Part shown: one piece after another, positions 52,879-61,151 of the stretch | Position numbering within the stretch: the first letter of the stretch is position 1 | Layout of the letters: each line of letters starts with the position of its first letter | The notes under the pieces: model-generated | Seen by the model: only the letters and a program-made list of their open reading frames with translations | Database searches by the model: none | What the model was told of the DNA's origin: nothing | Assembly (NCBI GenBank): GCA_004551485.1 | Contig: SBLD01000005.1 | Coordinates: forward strand, 1 to 64,000 | Direction: 5' to 3' | Length of the DNA: 64,000 bases | Source: Billgrantia azerbaijanica | GTDB taxonomy: Bacteria > Pseudomonadota > Gammaproteobacteria > Pseudomonadales > Halomonadaceae | Made by a program: the position numbers and the translations under genes

Positions 52879-53766
52879 ATGAGTGAGCGTGTTTCGCTCG
52901 TGATCGTGCCAGTGGACGGTTCCTCCACTGCCGCGGCCGCCACGCGCCATGGCGCGATGCTCGCCCGTCTGCTGGGGGCGCGCCTGCAGCTGCTGCACGT
53001 GATGCCGCTCAACCCGGCGGAACTCAGCGACGTGCCGGCCAATCGCCGCATCGATGCCGACCACGACCGGGCACAGCGGCTGGAGCGGGCCCGCCGGGCC
53101 TTCGACCGCGCGCGGGAGGTGATCGCGACGCCGCTCGACCCATCCCCCGAGGAGGTCACGCTGGAGGACGCCACCTTCGTGCGCCATCCGGCCCGCGCCA
53201 TCGTCGCGCACGCCCGCAGCCAGCGGGACTGCCTGCTGGTGATCGGCGCCCGCCACCTGAGCGAGATGGGCAAGTTCGTGGAGGGCAGCGTCAGCAACGA
53301 GGTGGTGCACCGGGCGAACTTCCCGGTGACGGTGGTGCATGCCGAGTCGGCGCCCGAGGAGGTGCAACGCATCGGTCGGATCCTGCTGCCGGTGGACGGT
53401 TCGCGCCACAGCGACAAGGCGGCGACCTTTGCCGGCGAGCTGGCACGCAGCGCCGGGGCCGGCGTGGAACTGCTGTTCTGTCGCCCTGCGACGCCAGCCG
53501 TGGCGGAAGACGCGGACGGCGAGGCCGAACGCATCTTCCGGCGCGCTCGGCAGGTGCTCGGCGAGGTGCCCGAGGGCGTGGCGGAACGGGTCCTCTCGGG
53601 AACCCACTACGCGGAGGCGATCGTCGACCAGGCACGCCACAGCACGGACTACCCGCTGATCATCATGGGACGCCGCGGACTCAGTACCTGGCGGGAGCGG
53701 CTGCTGGGCGGCGTCAGTCACCGGGTCATCGACCTGGCGCCCTGTCCAGTCACGGTAGTCGTGTAG
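52879..53766 (+). CDS. Tandem universal stress protein
   Basis: This 295-aa protein consists of two USP domains. The first starts SLVIVPVDGSSTAAAATRHGAMLARLLGA, ending LLVIGARHLSEMGKFVEGSVSNEVVHRANFPVTVVH; the second starts RILLPVDGSRHSDKAATFAGELAR and ends IIMGRRGLSTWRERLLGGVSHRVIDLAPCPVTVV. Both keep the GxxG..(9)GS/G(V)S nucleotide-binding pattern. It probably binds ATP under stress. GGGAG precedes the ATG. Confidence 0.9.
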   Translation: MSERVSLVIVPVDGSSTAAAATRHGAMLARLLGARLQLLHVMPLNPAELSDVPANRRIDADHDRAQRLERARRAFDRAREVIATPLDPSPEEVTLEDATFVRHPARAIVAHARSQRDCLLVIGARHLSEMGKFVEGSVSNEVVHRANFPVTVVHAESAPEEVQRIGRILLPVDGSRHSDKAATFAGELARSAGAGVELLFCRPATPAVAEDADGEAERIFRRARQVLGEVPEGVAERVLSGTHYAEAIVDQARHSTDYPLIIMGRRGLSTWRERLLGGVSHRVIDLAPCPVTVVV

Positions 53767-53781
53767 CGACGCGACGGGGGC

Positions 53782-54495
53782 TCAAATGCCGGCCTCGTAG
53801 GCCGCCTTGAGGCGATAGAACTCGGTGACGACCTCGTCCATGGCCGCGGGGTCGTAGTCGCACAGCCCGCTGACCACCAGCTTCTTGGTGCCGTTTCCCA
53901 CCGCCTTGCCGGCGTCGGTGATGCGGAACTCGAGCCGCACGTCGCCGCGCTTGCCGTTGACCTCGAGGGTCGAGTCGACGAGCTCCAGCGCCGGCCGGTC
54001 GAGGTCGAGCCGCTCGAGCGAAAAGCCCATGCTGTCGTAGACCACCAGCGGACGACGCGGATTGAACATTACCCCCTTGGCTTCCATCAGCGGCTTGAGC
54101 ACGTGGGGAAAGTTCCTGCCCGAGAAGGCTACGTAGCTCCTGGTGAAGGCCTCGACCGTGGCGGCCTCGCGGGTCTGTTCGCCGCGGCGCGTCACCTCCA
54201 GGTAGCGCTTGCCCTCGTCGTCGATGACCTCGATACGGCCGGCGTCGGGGGACTCCAGACGCAACGGCACGCCGTTGCCCACCATGCTGCGAAAGCGGAA
54301 GTCCATGTGCCGGGAGAGGCCGAAGCGCGCCAGGACCAGGGCGAAGAGCAGATCGCCCGGCACGCAGAAGCGACGGGCATCGGCATCGTGGATCGGGTTG
54401 AAGTCGCCGGCGATGCGCTTGGCGAAATCGCTGGCCTGCTGCGCGGTGATGTGGATATGCGACGCAGTGGCAGTGTGGTAAGGGTCGAGAAACAT
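53782..54495 (-). CDS. DUF3581 family protein
   Basis: This 237-aa protein belongs to DUF3581, found in marine and halophilic gammaproteobacteria: FLDPYHTATASHIHITAQQASDFAKRIAGDFNPIHDADARRFCVPGDLLFALVLARFGLSRHMDFRFRSMVGNGVPL. The FNPIHDADARRFCVPGDL stretch resembles MaoC-like/hotdog dehydratase active-site loops, so an acyl-binding role is possible. It is divergent from nhaD. A perfect 32-bp palindrome lies 30 bp upstream of its start. Confidence 0.85.
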   Translation of the reverse strand: MFLDPYHTATASHIHITAQQASDFAKRIAGDFNPIHDADARRFCVPGDLLFALVLARFGLSRHMDFRFRSMVGNGVPLRLESPDAGRIEVIDDEGKRYLEVTRRGEQTREAATVEAFTRSYVAFSGRNFPHVLKPLMEAKGVMFNPRRPLVVYDSMGFSLERLDLDRPALELVDSTLEVNGKRGDVRLEFRITDAGKAVGNGTKKLVVSGLCDYDPAAMDEVVTEFYRLKAAYEAGI

Positions 54496-54525
54496 GCGTG
54501 GTCTTGCCTGCCCTGAAGTGGTATG

Positions 54526-54557
54526 GCGGCACTCCCCCCGGCCGGGGGGAGTGCCGC
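54526..54557. promoter_or_regulatory. Perfect 32-bp GC-rich palindrome upstream of DUF3581 gene
   Basis: The half-site GCGGCACTCCCCCCGG is followed by its exact complement. There is no T-run on either side and no gene ends toward it. It may be an operator or a transcript-leader hairpin of the DUF3581 gene. Confidence 0.65.
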
Positions 54558-54669
54558 AAAACCCGATGATGCCACAAATCGGCCTCGGGCGAAGCCACGC
54601 TGCGCTGCCGAAAAAAAGGTCTTGCCTGCCCCAGGCCCCAAAGAGTAAATGGCTTCCCGAATTTCATTT

Positions 54670-54811
54670 GATGGGAGTCAAGATTGCGAGTCCCATCCGG
54701 GCTCGGTGCCCCGCTATCCATGACCATGGGAGGAGACTACCCGTGACTATTGGAGGAGGGAGGAGAGCACATTGCGGCGCAATATCCATGCTATCATAGC
54801 GCCGCTTTTTT
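54670..54811 (+). promoter_or_regulatory. Structured leader with intrinsic terminator upstream of nhaD
   Basis: The leader contains a hairpin GATGGGA...TCCCATC (54670-54697), short stems GGGC/GCCC (54699-54711) and CCAT/ATGG (54718-54729), and a purine-rich core with repeated GGAGGAG. A GC-rich terminator follows: GCGGCGC (54774-54780), an 18-nt loop, GCGCCGC (54799-54805), then six T's. The upstream gene is divergent, so the only transcript that can meet this terminator is the nhaD leader itself. TATCCATG occurs both before and in the terminator loop, allowing alternative pairing. The layout is that of an attenuator or riboswitch. Confidence 0.65.
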
Positions 54812-54843
54812 CCTTCTCCATTCACTAACGGAACACTGATCCC

Positions 54844-56328
54844 ATGGCTGACCTGCAACGCTTTGCACGTGGCCATCGGCATGCCGCCCGATGGCCTTCC
54901 TGGCTCGCCGCCCTCCTCCTTCTCGGGCTCTCCTCGCCCCTCTATGCCGCCGCCGGCCCGCTGGATCTCACGCCGACAGGCGTCGGCGTGATCGCCGTGG
55001 CGCTCTTCGTGCTCGCCTACATGCTGGTGATGGCCGAAGAGAAGATCCACATGCGCAAGTCCAAGCCGGTACTGGTTGCCGCCGGCATCATCTGGGCGCT
55101 GATCGGCTGGGTCTACGTGGACGCCGGCCTCTCGGCGGAGTCCGAGCACGCCTTCCGCGAGACGCTGCTCGAGTTCACCGAGCTGATGCTCTTCCTGCTG
55201 GTGGCGATGACCTACATCAACGCCATGGAGGAGCGCCGCGTGTTCGACGCGCTGCGCTCATGGATGATTCGCAAGGGGTTCAGCTACAAGCAGCTGTTCT
55301 GGCTGACCGGCAGCCTGGCCTTCATCATCTCGCCGGTGGCCGACAACCTCACCACTGCCCTGCTGATGTGCGCCGTGGTCACCAAGGTGGCCGAGGGCGA
55401 CAAGCGGTTCATCAACCTGTGCTGCATCAACATCGTGGTGGCGGCCAACGCCGGCGGCGCCTTCAGCCCCTTCGGCGATATCACCACCCTGATGGTATGG
55501 CAGGCCGGCGTCGTCGACTTCAACGAGTTCTTCGTCCTGCTGGTGCCCTCGCTGGTCAACTACCTGATCCCGGCGGTCGTGATGAGCCTGTTCATCAACA
55601 ACCGCAAGCCGGAGGGTATCTACGAGGATGTCTGGCTCAAGCGCGGCGCGCGGCGCATCATCGCCCTGTTCCTGCTCACCGTGGCCACCGCGGTGGCCGG
55701 CCATACCCTGCTGCACCTGCCGCCGGTACTGGGCATGATGACCGGGCTTGGCTACCTGCAGTTCTTCGGCTACTACCTGCGCCGCAGCCTGCCGCGTTCG
55801 CTGGAGCGCAAGCGCGAGCGCTACACCCGTCGCGGTGACTACAAGAAGCTGCAGCAGTTGGGCAGCGTGGTGCCCTTCGACGTCTTCAGCCGCGTGGCCC
55901 GTGCCGAGTGGGACACCCTGCTGTTCTTCTACGGCGTGGTCATGTGCGTGGGCGGCCTGGGCTTCATGGGCTACCTGGCGATGATGTCGGAGCTGCTCTA
56001 CGCCCAGTGGGACGCGACCTGGGCCAACATCGCCTTGGGCCTGATCTCCGCGGTGGTCGACAACATCCCGGTGATGTTCGCGGTGCTCACCATGGAGCCC
56101 GAGATGTCCCACGGCCACTGGCTGCTGATCACCCTCACCGCCGGTGTCGGCGGCAGCCTGCTGTCGATCGGCTCGGCCGCCGGGGTGGCGGTGATGGGCC
56201 AGTCGCGCGGCGCCTACACCTTCATGGGCCACCTGCGCTGGGCGCCGATCATCATGCTCGGCTATGCCGCCAGCATCGTCGCCCACCTCATGCTCAACGG
56301 TGCCACCTTCTCCGTCTTCAACCACTGA
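54844..56328 (+). CDS. nhaD: Na+/H+ antiporter NhaD
   Basis: This 494-aa inner-membrane antiporter has an N-terminal signal-like helix (WLAALLLLGLSSPLYAAAG) and about 12 further helices. Typical NhaD segments include FTELMLFLLVAMTYINAMEERRVFDALRSWMIRKGFSYKQLFWLTGSLAFIISPVADNLTTALLMCAVV, NIVVAANAGGAFSPFGDITTLMVWQAGVV and VVDNIPVMFAVLTM, with Asp and Ser/Thr residues in the ion path. It expels Na+ (and Li+) in exchange for protons, matching a halophilic host. Expression is probably set by the attenuator-like leader. Two hairpins follow the stop. Confidence 0.92.
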   Translation: MADLQRFARGHRHAARWPSWLAALLLLGLSSPLYAAAGPLDLTPTGVGVIAVALFVLAYMLVMAEEKIHMRKSKPVLVAAGIIWALIGWVYVDAGLSAESEHAFRETLLEFTELMLFLLVAMTYINAMEERRVFDALRSWMIRKGFSYKQLFWLTGSLAFIISPVADNLTTALLMCAVVTKVAEGDKRFINLCCINIVVAANAGGAFSPFGDITTLMVWQAGVVDFNEFFVLLVPSLVNYLIPAVVMSLFINNRKPEGIYEDVWLKRGARRIIALFLLTVATAVAGHTLLHLPPVLGMMTGLGYLQFFGYYLRRSLPRSLERKRERYTRRGDYKKLQQLGSVVPFDVFSRVARAEWDTLLFFYGVVMCVGGLGFMGYLAMMSELLYAQWDATWANIALGLISAVVDNIPVMFAVLTMEPEMSHGHWLLITLTAGVGGSLLSIGSAAGVAVMGQSRGAYTFMGHLRWAPIIMLGYAASIVAHLMLNGATFSVFNH

Positions 56329-56339
56329 CCCCTCCCTCC

Positions 56340-56396
56340 CCCGGCTGCCTGGCAGCCGGGCTCCCCGACGGTGAGCGCGGCCCTGCGCTCACCGTC
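56340..56396 (+). terminator. Tandem hairpins after nhaD
   Basis: The first hairpin is CCCGGCTGCC-T-GGCAGCCGGG (56340-56360). The second has 12-bp arms GACGGTGAGCGC and its complement around GGCCCT (56367-56396). The T content afterwards is modest. They probably end the nhaD transcript. Confidence 0.65.
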
Positions 56397-56418
56397 GTCC
56401 TCGTTGAAAGCCGGTCGC

Positions 56419-56438
56419 ATATCACCACCGCGTGATAT
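56419..56438. promoter_or_regulatory. Inverted repeat upstream of the binding protein-porin-GGDEF/EAL operon
   Basis: ATATCAC-CACCGC-GTGATAT has perfect 7-bp arms and lies 230 bp upstream of the first gene in an AT-richer promoter-like stretch. The rest of the 340-bp gap (56329-56668) holds a small hairpin (56514-56530) but no gene I believe. Confidence 0.45.
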
Positions 56439-56668
56439 AGGCTTATTGCGTATATTGTGCAGGCATGAAAAATCTCAGTCTTTCGGATACGGTACCCGGT
56501 AACACACTGTTGCCCGGATGGCCTATCCGGTCTGGACAACCCAGGAGTTGGGAGGCGCTGCCATCAGATGTTGAGGAGAATCCGACCCCCAGCGATACCG
56601 CCTGCGGGGCATCCCCTCCGACCGCACGCGTCGGCAGGCAGCGACGTGTATGGGCAGCAGGGTAGCGC

Positions 56669-57103
56669 GTGGCCTTGCTGAGACGACACCTGCTGCTGAC
56701 GATGGCAGCACTGCTGGTCCCGCTGGTCGCCGGTGCCGAGGAGCCGGCGGTCGTGCTGATCGCACACCCCGGGGTGGAGAGCCAGGCCCTGACCCGCGAC
56801 ACCACCCGCGCCATCTTCGCCATGCGACAGCGCAGCTGGCCCAACGGCCAGGCCGTGCGCGTCTTCGTGCTCCCCGGCGACCACCCCCTTCATGGGCGCT
56901 TTGCCAAGGAACAATTGGCCGTCTACCCCCACCAGCTGCAGCTGGCCTGGGACCGCATGGTCTTCTCGGGTACCGGCCAGGCACCCACTCAGGTCGTCTC
57001 GCCGGAGGCGATGCTGGACCGTGTCGCCTCGACTCCCGGCGGTATCGGTTACCTGACACAGGAGCAGTTGGATGATCGCGTCCAAGTCATCACGGTGGAG
57101 TAG
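56669..57103 (+). CDS. Periplasmic phosphate-binding-like protein (PBP type 2)
   Basis: This 144-aa protein has a signal peptide (LLRRHLLLTMAALLVPLVAGAEE) and a short PstS-like domain: VVLIAHPGVESQALTRDTTRAIFAMRQRSWPNGQAVRVFVLPGDHPLHGRFAKEQLAVYPHQLQLAWDRMVFSGTGQAP...STPGGIGYLTQEQL. It is about half the length of a true ABC binding protein and no permease follows. It probably acts as a sensor or scavenger for the linked signalling protein. The start is GTG with a weak ribosome site. It overlaps the porin gene by 32 bp. Confidence 0.75.
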   Translation: MALLRRHLLLTMAALLVPLVAGAEEPAVVLIAHPGVESQALTRDTTRAIFAMRQRSWPNGQAVRVFVLPGDHPLHGRFAKEQLAVYPHQLQLAWDRMVFSGTGQAPTQVVSPEAMLDRVASTPGGIGYLTQEQLDDRVQVITVE

Positions 57104-58286
57104 CCCTCATGCCCGTGGCGTGATCGCGCTGCTCTCCACCCTTGCCGCTGCCCCGGCGACGGCGGGGGACATGCTGGACACCCTGCAGGTTCACGGCTTT
57201 CTCAGCCAGGCGCTGGTGATCAGCGACCACAATGACTTCTTCGGCCCCAGCAGCAGCGACGAGGGCAGCCTCGAGTACACCGAACTCGGCGCCAACGTCT
57301 CGCTGCGCCCCCATTCCGATGTGCTGCTGGCCGCCCAGGTGCTGAGCCGACGCGCCGGTGGCGACGCCAGCGATGCGCAGCCGGTGCTCGACTACGGCGT
57401 GGTCGACTACCAGATGCTCACCACCCAGCGCCGCAACCTGGGCCTGCAGGTGGGGCGCTTCAAGAACCCCTTCGGCTTCTACAACCAGACCCGCGACGTG
57501 GCCTTCACCCGGCCGAGCATCCTGTTGCCGCAGTCCATCTACTTCGACCGCACGCGCTCGCTGGGGTTGGCGGCCGATGGAGTCAGCCTCTATCTGGAGG
57601 AGCGACTGTCGCGTGGGACGCTGCGCGCCCAGGTCGGCATCGGCCAGGCCCAGGCCGACGACGATCTGCGCCGCACGCTGGCGCTCGACAGCGTGCCCGG
57701 TTCGCTCGAGCCGCGCACCTCGGCCATCGGCCAGCTGCGCTACGAGCACGACGGCGGGCGCATCGCGGCCGCGATCAGCACGGCCATGGTCAAGGCGCAC
57801 TTCGATTCATCGGCCCCCGCCATGGGCGACGGCGACTTCGACTTCACCCCCTGGATCCTGTCGCTGCAGTACAACGCCGAGCACTGGAGCCTCACCGCCG
57901 AATATGCCCTGCGCGGCTCCAGCCTGCAGGGCTTCGACGACCCACGCTTCAACTTCGACATCACCGGCGAGAGCGGCTACGTGCAGTACACGCGCCGCTT
58001 CAGTGACGACTGGCAGTGGCTGGTCCGCTACGATCGGTTGATCAGTGACCGCGACGATTCCTCGGGAGATGCCTTTGCCGCCGCCACCGGCCAGCCGGCA
58101 CACTCGCGATTCGCCGAGGACATCACCTTCGGCCTGCAGTGGCTGCCGCGCCCCTGGCTGCTGCTCGCCGCCGAGTATCACCGCGTGGACGGTACCGGCT
58201 GGCTGCCGTCCCAGGACAACCCCGACCCCGACGACACCCGCCGCCGCTGGAACCTGATCCTGTTCCAGCTCTCGCTGCGCTTCTGA
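57072..58286 (+). CDS. Outer-membrane porin-like beta-barrel protein
   Basis: This 404-aa protein has an N-terminal export signal (GVIALLSTLAAAPATAGD) and alternating beta strands with aromatic girdles: LQVHGFLSQALVISDHNDFFG, GLQVGRFKNPFGFYNQTRDVAFTRPSILLPQSIYFDRTRSLGLAADGV, WSLTAEYALRGSSL, and the final WNLILFQLSLRF ending in Phe. The GRFKNPFGFYN motif recalls phosphate-selective porins and DcaP-like proteins. Genes before and after overlap or abut, so the three are one operon. Confidence 0.8.
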   Translation: MIASKSSRWSSPHARGVIALLSTLAAAPATAGDMLDTLQVHGFLSQALVISDHNDFFGPSSSDEGSLEYTELGANVSLRPHSDVLLAAQVLSRRAGGDASDAQPVLDYGVVDYQMLTTQRRNLGLQVGRFKNPFGFYNQTRDVAFTRPSILLPQSIYFDRTRSLGLAADGVSLYLEERLSRGTLRAQVGIGQAQADDDLRRTLALDSVPGSLEPRTSAIGQLRYEHDGGRIAAAISTAMVKAHFDSSAPAMGDGDFDFTPWILSLQYNAEHWSLTAEYALRGSSLQGFDDPRFNFDITGESGYVQYTRRFSDDWQWLVRYDRLISDRDDSSGDAFAAATGQPAHSRFAEDITFGLQWLPRPWLLLAAEYHRVDGTGWLPSQDNPDPDDTRRRWNLILFQLSLRF

Positions 58287-58309
58287 GCCCCGCAACCCAA
58301 GGTACGCCC

Positions 58310-61138
58310 ATGACCAGCGCCGCAAAGCCATGCCGACTGAGCCTGACCTGGCGGGTGCTTGCCCTGAGCAGCCTGCTGCTGCTGGGAGTGGCGGGGCTGT
58401 TCACCTACCTGGGCCATGACAACCTGACCCGTCAGTTCCAGCAGAGCCGCGAAGCACACCATGCTCGCCAGGCTCGCGAGGTCCGGCTGGCCCTGAGGCG
58501 CTCCGCGGAGAGCCTGCAGCAGCTGGCCGGCATCGTGGCCACCTCGCCACGGCTGGCCCCGGCCGTGGCGGCCGGCGACGGCGAGCGCCTGTCCGCCGCC
58601 CTGCAGTCCCAGTGGCCCACCCTGCAGCTGGACGCCGGCATCGACGAGATCCGGGTCTTCGATGCCCAGGGCCATCCGCTCGCCCACTGGGGCGAGGGTC
58701 AGGCCGGCCGTCCCCGCCCCTGGCACGAGTGGCTACGCCAGGTGGTGGCCACCGACACGCCGCTCACCACGCTGCACTGCGTCCGCGACTGCCGCCAGTA
58801 TGCCGCCGTTCCCATCCTCGGCGACGGGGAGAGCCTAGGCATGGTCAGCGTCTCGCGCACTCTGGCCGACGTGACCCGTCAGGCCCATCAGGTCTCGGAC
58901 AGCGAAGTGGCCCTGCTGGTCGCCACGGCTCTCGACGCCGACGGGAGGGATGCCCGCCGCCTCGCCGCCTGGAACGGCGACCTGGTGACCCTGACGCATG
59001 CCGAGACGAGCCTGCCGCTGCTGCGTCGGGCCTCTGCCCAGGCCGAGCTGTCGCAGGTGAAGACGACGCCGCTGCAACTGAACCGTGATCAGCGCCACTA
59101 CGAGCTCTCGGCGGTGCCCCTCGAGGAGGCGCGCGAGTCCGACAATGGCGCCCATTTCCTGCTGCTCTCGGACATCACCGAGCAGATCCATGCCATCGAA
59201 CGGGACACCCGCACCCTGCTGCTCGCGGGGCTGGCCGGCTGGTTGGCCGCGGAGCTGATGCTGCTGGCCATCCTGCTGCGCCCCATGGCGCGGCTGCGAC
59301 GCCTGGCCGGGGTGCTGCCGTCACTGGCGATGAACGGCTTCGCCACGGCGCGGGCGAAGATCCCCCACCCCCACGGTCGCCTGACCGACGAGATCGACCT
59401 GCTCGAGGAGACCACCCTGGAGCTGGCCGACCGCCTGGAGACGCTGGACCAGGAGGTGCACTCGCGCGGGGAACTGCTGGCGGCCCGCATCGAGGAGTTG
59501 GGTCGCGAGCGCGACTTCGTCAGCAGCCTCCTCGACACGGCGCACGTCTTCATCCTGGCGCAGGACGAGCGCGGACGCGTCACCCTGGCCAACGCCCATA
59601 CCCTCCAGGCCCTCGGCGTGCAGGAGGAGACGCTGCTGGGCCGCCACTTCGACGACATCTTCCCGCGGCGCAGCGTGCTCGCCATGCCCAGCGCCCACGC
59701 GGCGGGCGCGCAGGAAGAGCGCACCCTGCAGCTGACGCCGGACAGCACCCGCACCATCGTCTGGTACCATGCGCCCCTGCCGGCACGCGACGAGGCGGAC
59801 ACGGCACGCATCTCGGTGGGGCTGGACATCACCGAGCGCAAGGCCGCCGAGACGCGCCTGACCTGGCTGGCCCAGCGCGACCCCCTCACCGAGCTCTACA
59901 ACCGCCGCTACTTCCAGGAGGCGCTGGACCGGGCCCTGCTGCGCAAGGGCGGCGGCGCCCTGCTGTTCCTCGACCTCGACCAGTTCAAGGACGTCAACGA
60001 GCTCAGCGGCCACCATGCCGGCGACCGGCTGCTGCGCCTGGTGGCCGAGACGCTGCACCAGGAGATGGGCCACCGGGGCGTCATCGCCCGGCTTGGCGGC
60101 GACGAGTTCGCCATCCTCATGGAGGGCGCCGATGAGCACCGCGCCGTGCGTGCCGCCCAGCACGTCGAGCACCTGCTCGATACCCTCGACTTCGAGAGCG
60201 GCGGCCGCCAGCATCGCATCAACGCCAGCATCGGCATCGCCCTCTATCCCGCGCATGGCGACACCCCTGTCGAGCTGATGGCCAGCGCCGACGTGGCCAT
60301 GTACAAGGCCAAGGCCAGCGACGTGCAGCGCTGGCACCTCCTCTCCACGGTCGAGCAGGCCCGCCACGAGCTCCAGGAGCGGGTCTACTGGGTGGAGCGG
60401 GTTCGCCGTGCCCTGCACGAAGACGCCTTCGAGCTGATGGTACAGCCCATCGTGCGCCTCGCCGACGGCGACATCCGCCACTACGAGGTGCTGTTGCGGA
60501 TGCGCGAGGATGACGGCACGCTGCTCGCCCCGGGCCACTTCATCCCGGTGGCCGAACGCAACGACCTGATCCTGCAGATCGACCGCTGGGTGCTGCGCCA
60601 CAGCCTGCGGCAGCTGGCCGCCGTGCAGGCCGAAGGAATCAGCCTGGCCGTGAACCTGTCGGGGCGATCGCTGCACGACGAAGGCCTGCGCCAGTTTCTC
60701 GCCGACGAGCTGGCCGCCAGCGGCGCCGACCCGCACCACCTGATCCTGGAACTCACCGAAACGGCGGCGGTCACCGATTTCGCCACGGCGCGGGGCGTAC
60801 TCGCGGCCATGCGCGAGCTGGGGTGTCGCACCGCCATGGACGACTTCGGCGTGGGCTTCAGCAGCTTCCACTACCTGGGCCAGCTGCCGGTCGACTACAT
60901 CAAGATCGACGGCTCCTTCATCCGCACGCTCACCACGAGCGCCGACAGTCGCGTCATCGTCAAGGCCATGGCCGACATCGCCGCCGGCTTCGGCAAGCAG
61001 GCCATCGCCGAGTTCGTCGACCAGCCGGCCATCCTGCCGATCCTGGAGGCCTACGGCATCACCTACGGACAGGGTTTCTATCTGGGCAAGCCGCAGCCGC
61101 TTGCCGAGGCATTTCGCCATATCGAAACGGGTGGATAG
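58310..61138 (+). CDS. Membrane GGDEF-EAL cyclic-di-GMP enzyme with PAS domain
   Basis: This 942-aa protein has helix 1 (residues 12-34), a periplasmic sensor (about 40-300, with two Cys at 157 and 161), helix 2 (303-323), a HAMP-like coil (360-400), a PAS domain (403-510), GGDEF at 596-600 (RLGGDEFAIL) and an EAL domain from about 690 (YEVLLRM, NLSGRSL, ELTETAAV, DDFGVGFSSF, YIKIDGSFI, AEFVD). Both active sites keep their main residues, with EVL in place of EAL as commonly seen. It makes or breaks c-di-GMP in response to a periplasmic cue, perhaps the upstream binding protein. Start at 58310 follows the porin stop by 23 bp. Confidence 0.9.
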   Translation: MTSAAKPCRLSLTWRVLALSSLLLLGVAGLFTYLGHDNLTRQFQQSREAHHARQAREVRLALRRSAESLQQLAGIVATSPRLAPAVAAGDGERLSAALQSQWPTLQLDAGIDEIRVFDAQGHPLAHWGEGQAGRPRPWHEWLRQVVATDTPLTTLHCVRDCRQYAAVPILGDGESLGMVSVSRTLADVTRQAHQVSDSEVALLVATALDADGRDARRLAAWNGDLVTLTHAETSLPLLRRASAQAELSQVKTTPLQLNRDQRHYELSAVPLEEARESDNGAHFLLLSDITEQIHAIERDTRTLLLAGLAGWLAAELMLLAILLRPMARLRRLAGVLPSLAMNGFATARAKIPHPHGRLTDEIDLLEETTLELADRLETLDQEVHSRGELLAARIEELGRERDFVSSLLDTAHVFILAQDERGRVTLANAHTLQALGVQEETLLGRHFDDIFPRRSVLAMPSAHAAGAQEERTLQLTPDSTRTIVWYHAPLPARDEADTARISVGLDITERKAAETRLTWLAQRDPLTELYNRRYFQEALDRALLRKGGGALLFLDLDQFKDVNELSGHHAGDRLLRLVAETLHQEMGHRGVIARLGGDEFAILMEGADEHRAVRAAQHVEHLLDTLDFESGGRQHRINASIGIALYPAHGDTPVELMASADVAMYKAKASDVQRWHLLSTVEQARHELQERVYWVERVRRALHEDAFELMVQPIVRLADGDIRHYEVLLRMREDDGTLLAPGHFIPVAERNDLILQIDRWVLRHSLRQLAAVQAEGISLAVNLSGRSLHDEGLRQFLADELAASGADPHHLILELTETAAVTDFATARGVLAAMRELGCRTAMDDFGVGFSSFHYLGQLPVDYIKIDGSFIRTLTTSADSRVIVKAMADIAAGFGKQAIAEFVDQPAILPILEAYGITYGQGFYLGKPQPLAEAFRHIETGG

Positions 61139-61151
61139 AAGGAGCTACGAG

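Noticed and set aside
56465-56665. 66-aa open frame before the phosphate-binding-like gene
   Set aside because: It covers a hairpin, has no ribosome-binding site and no protein-like pattern.
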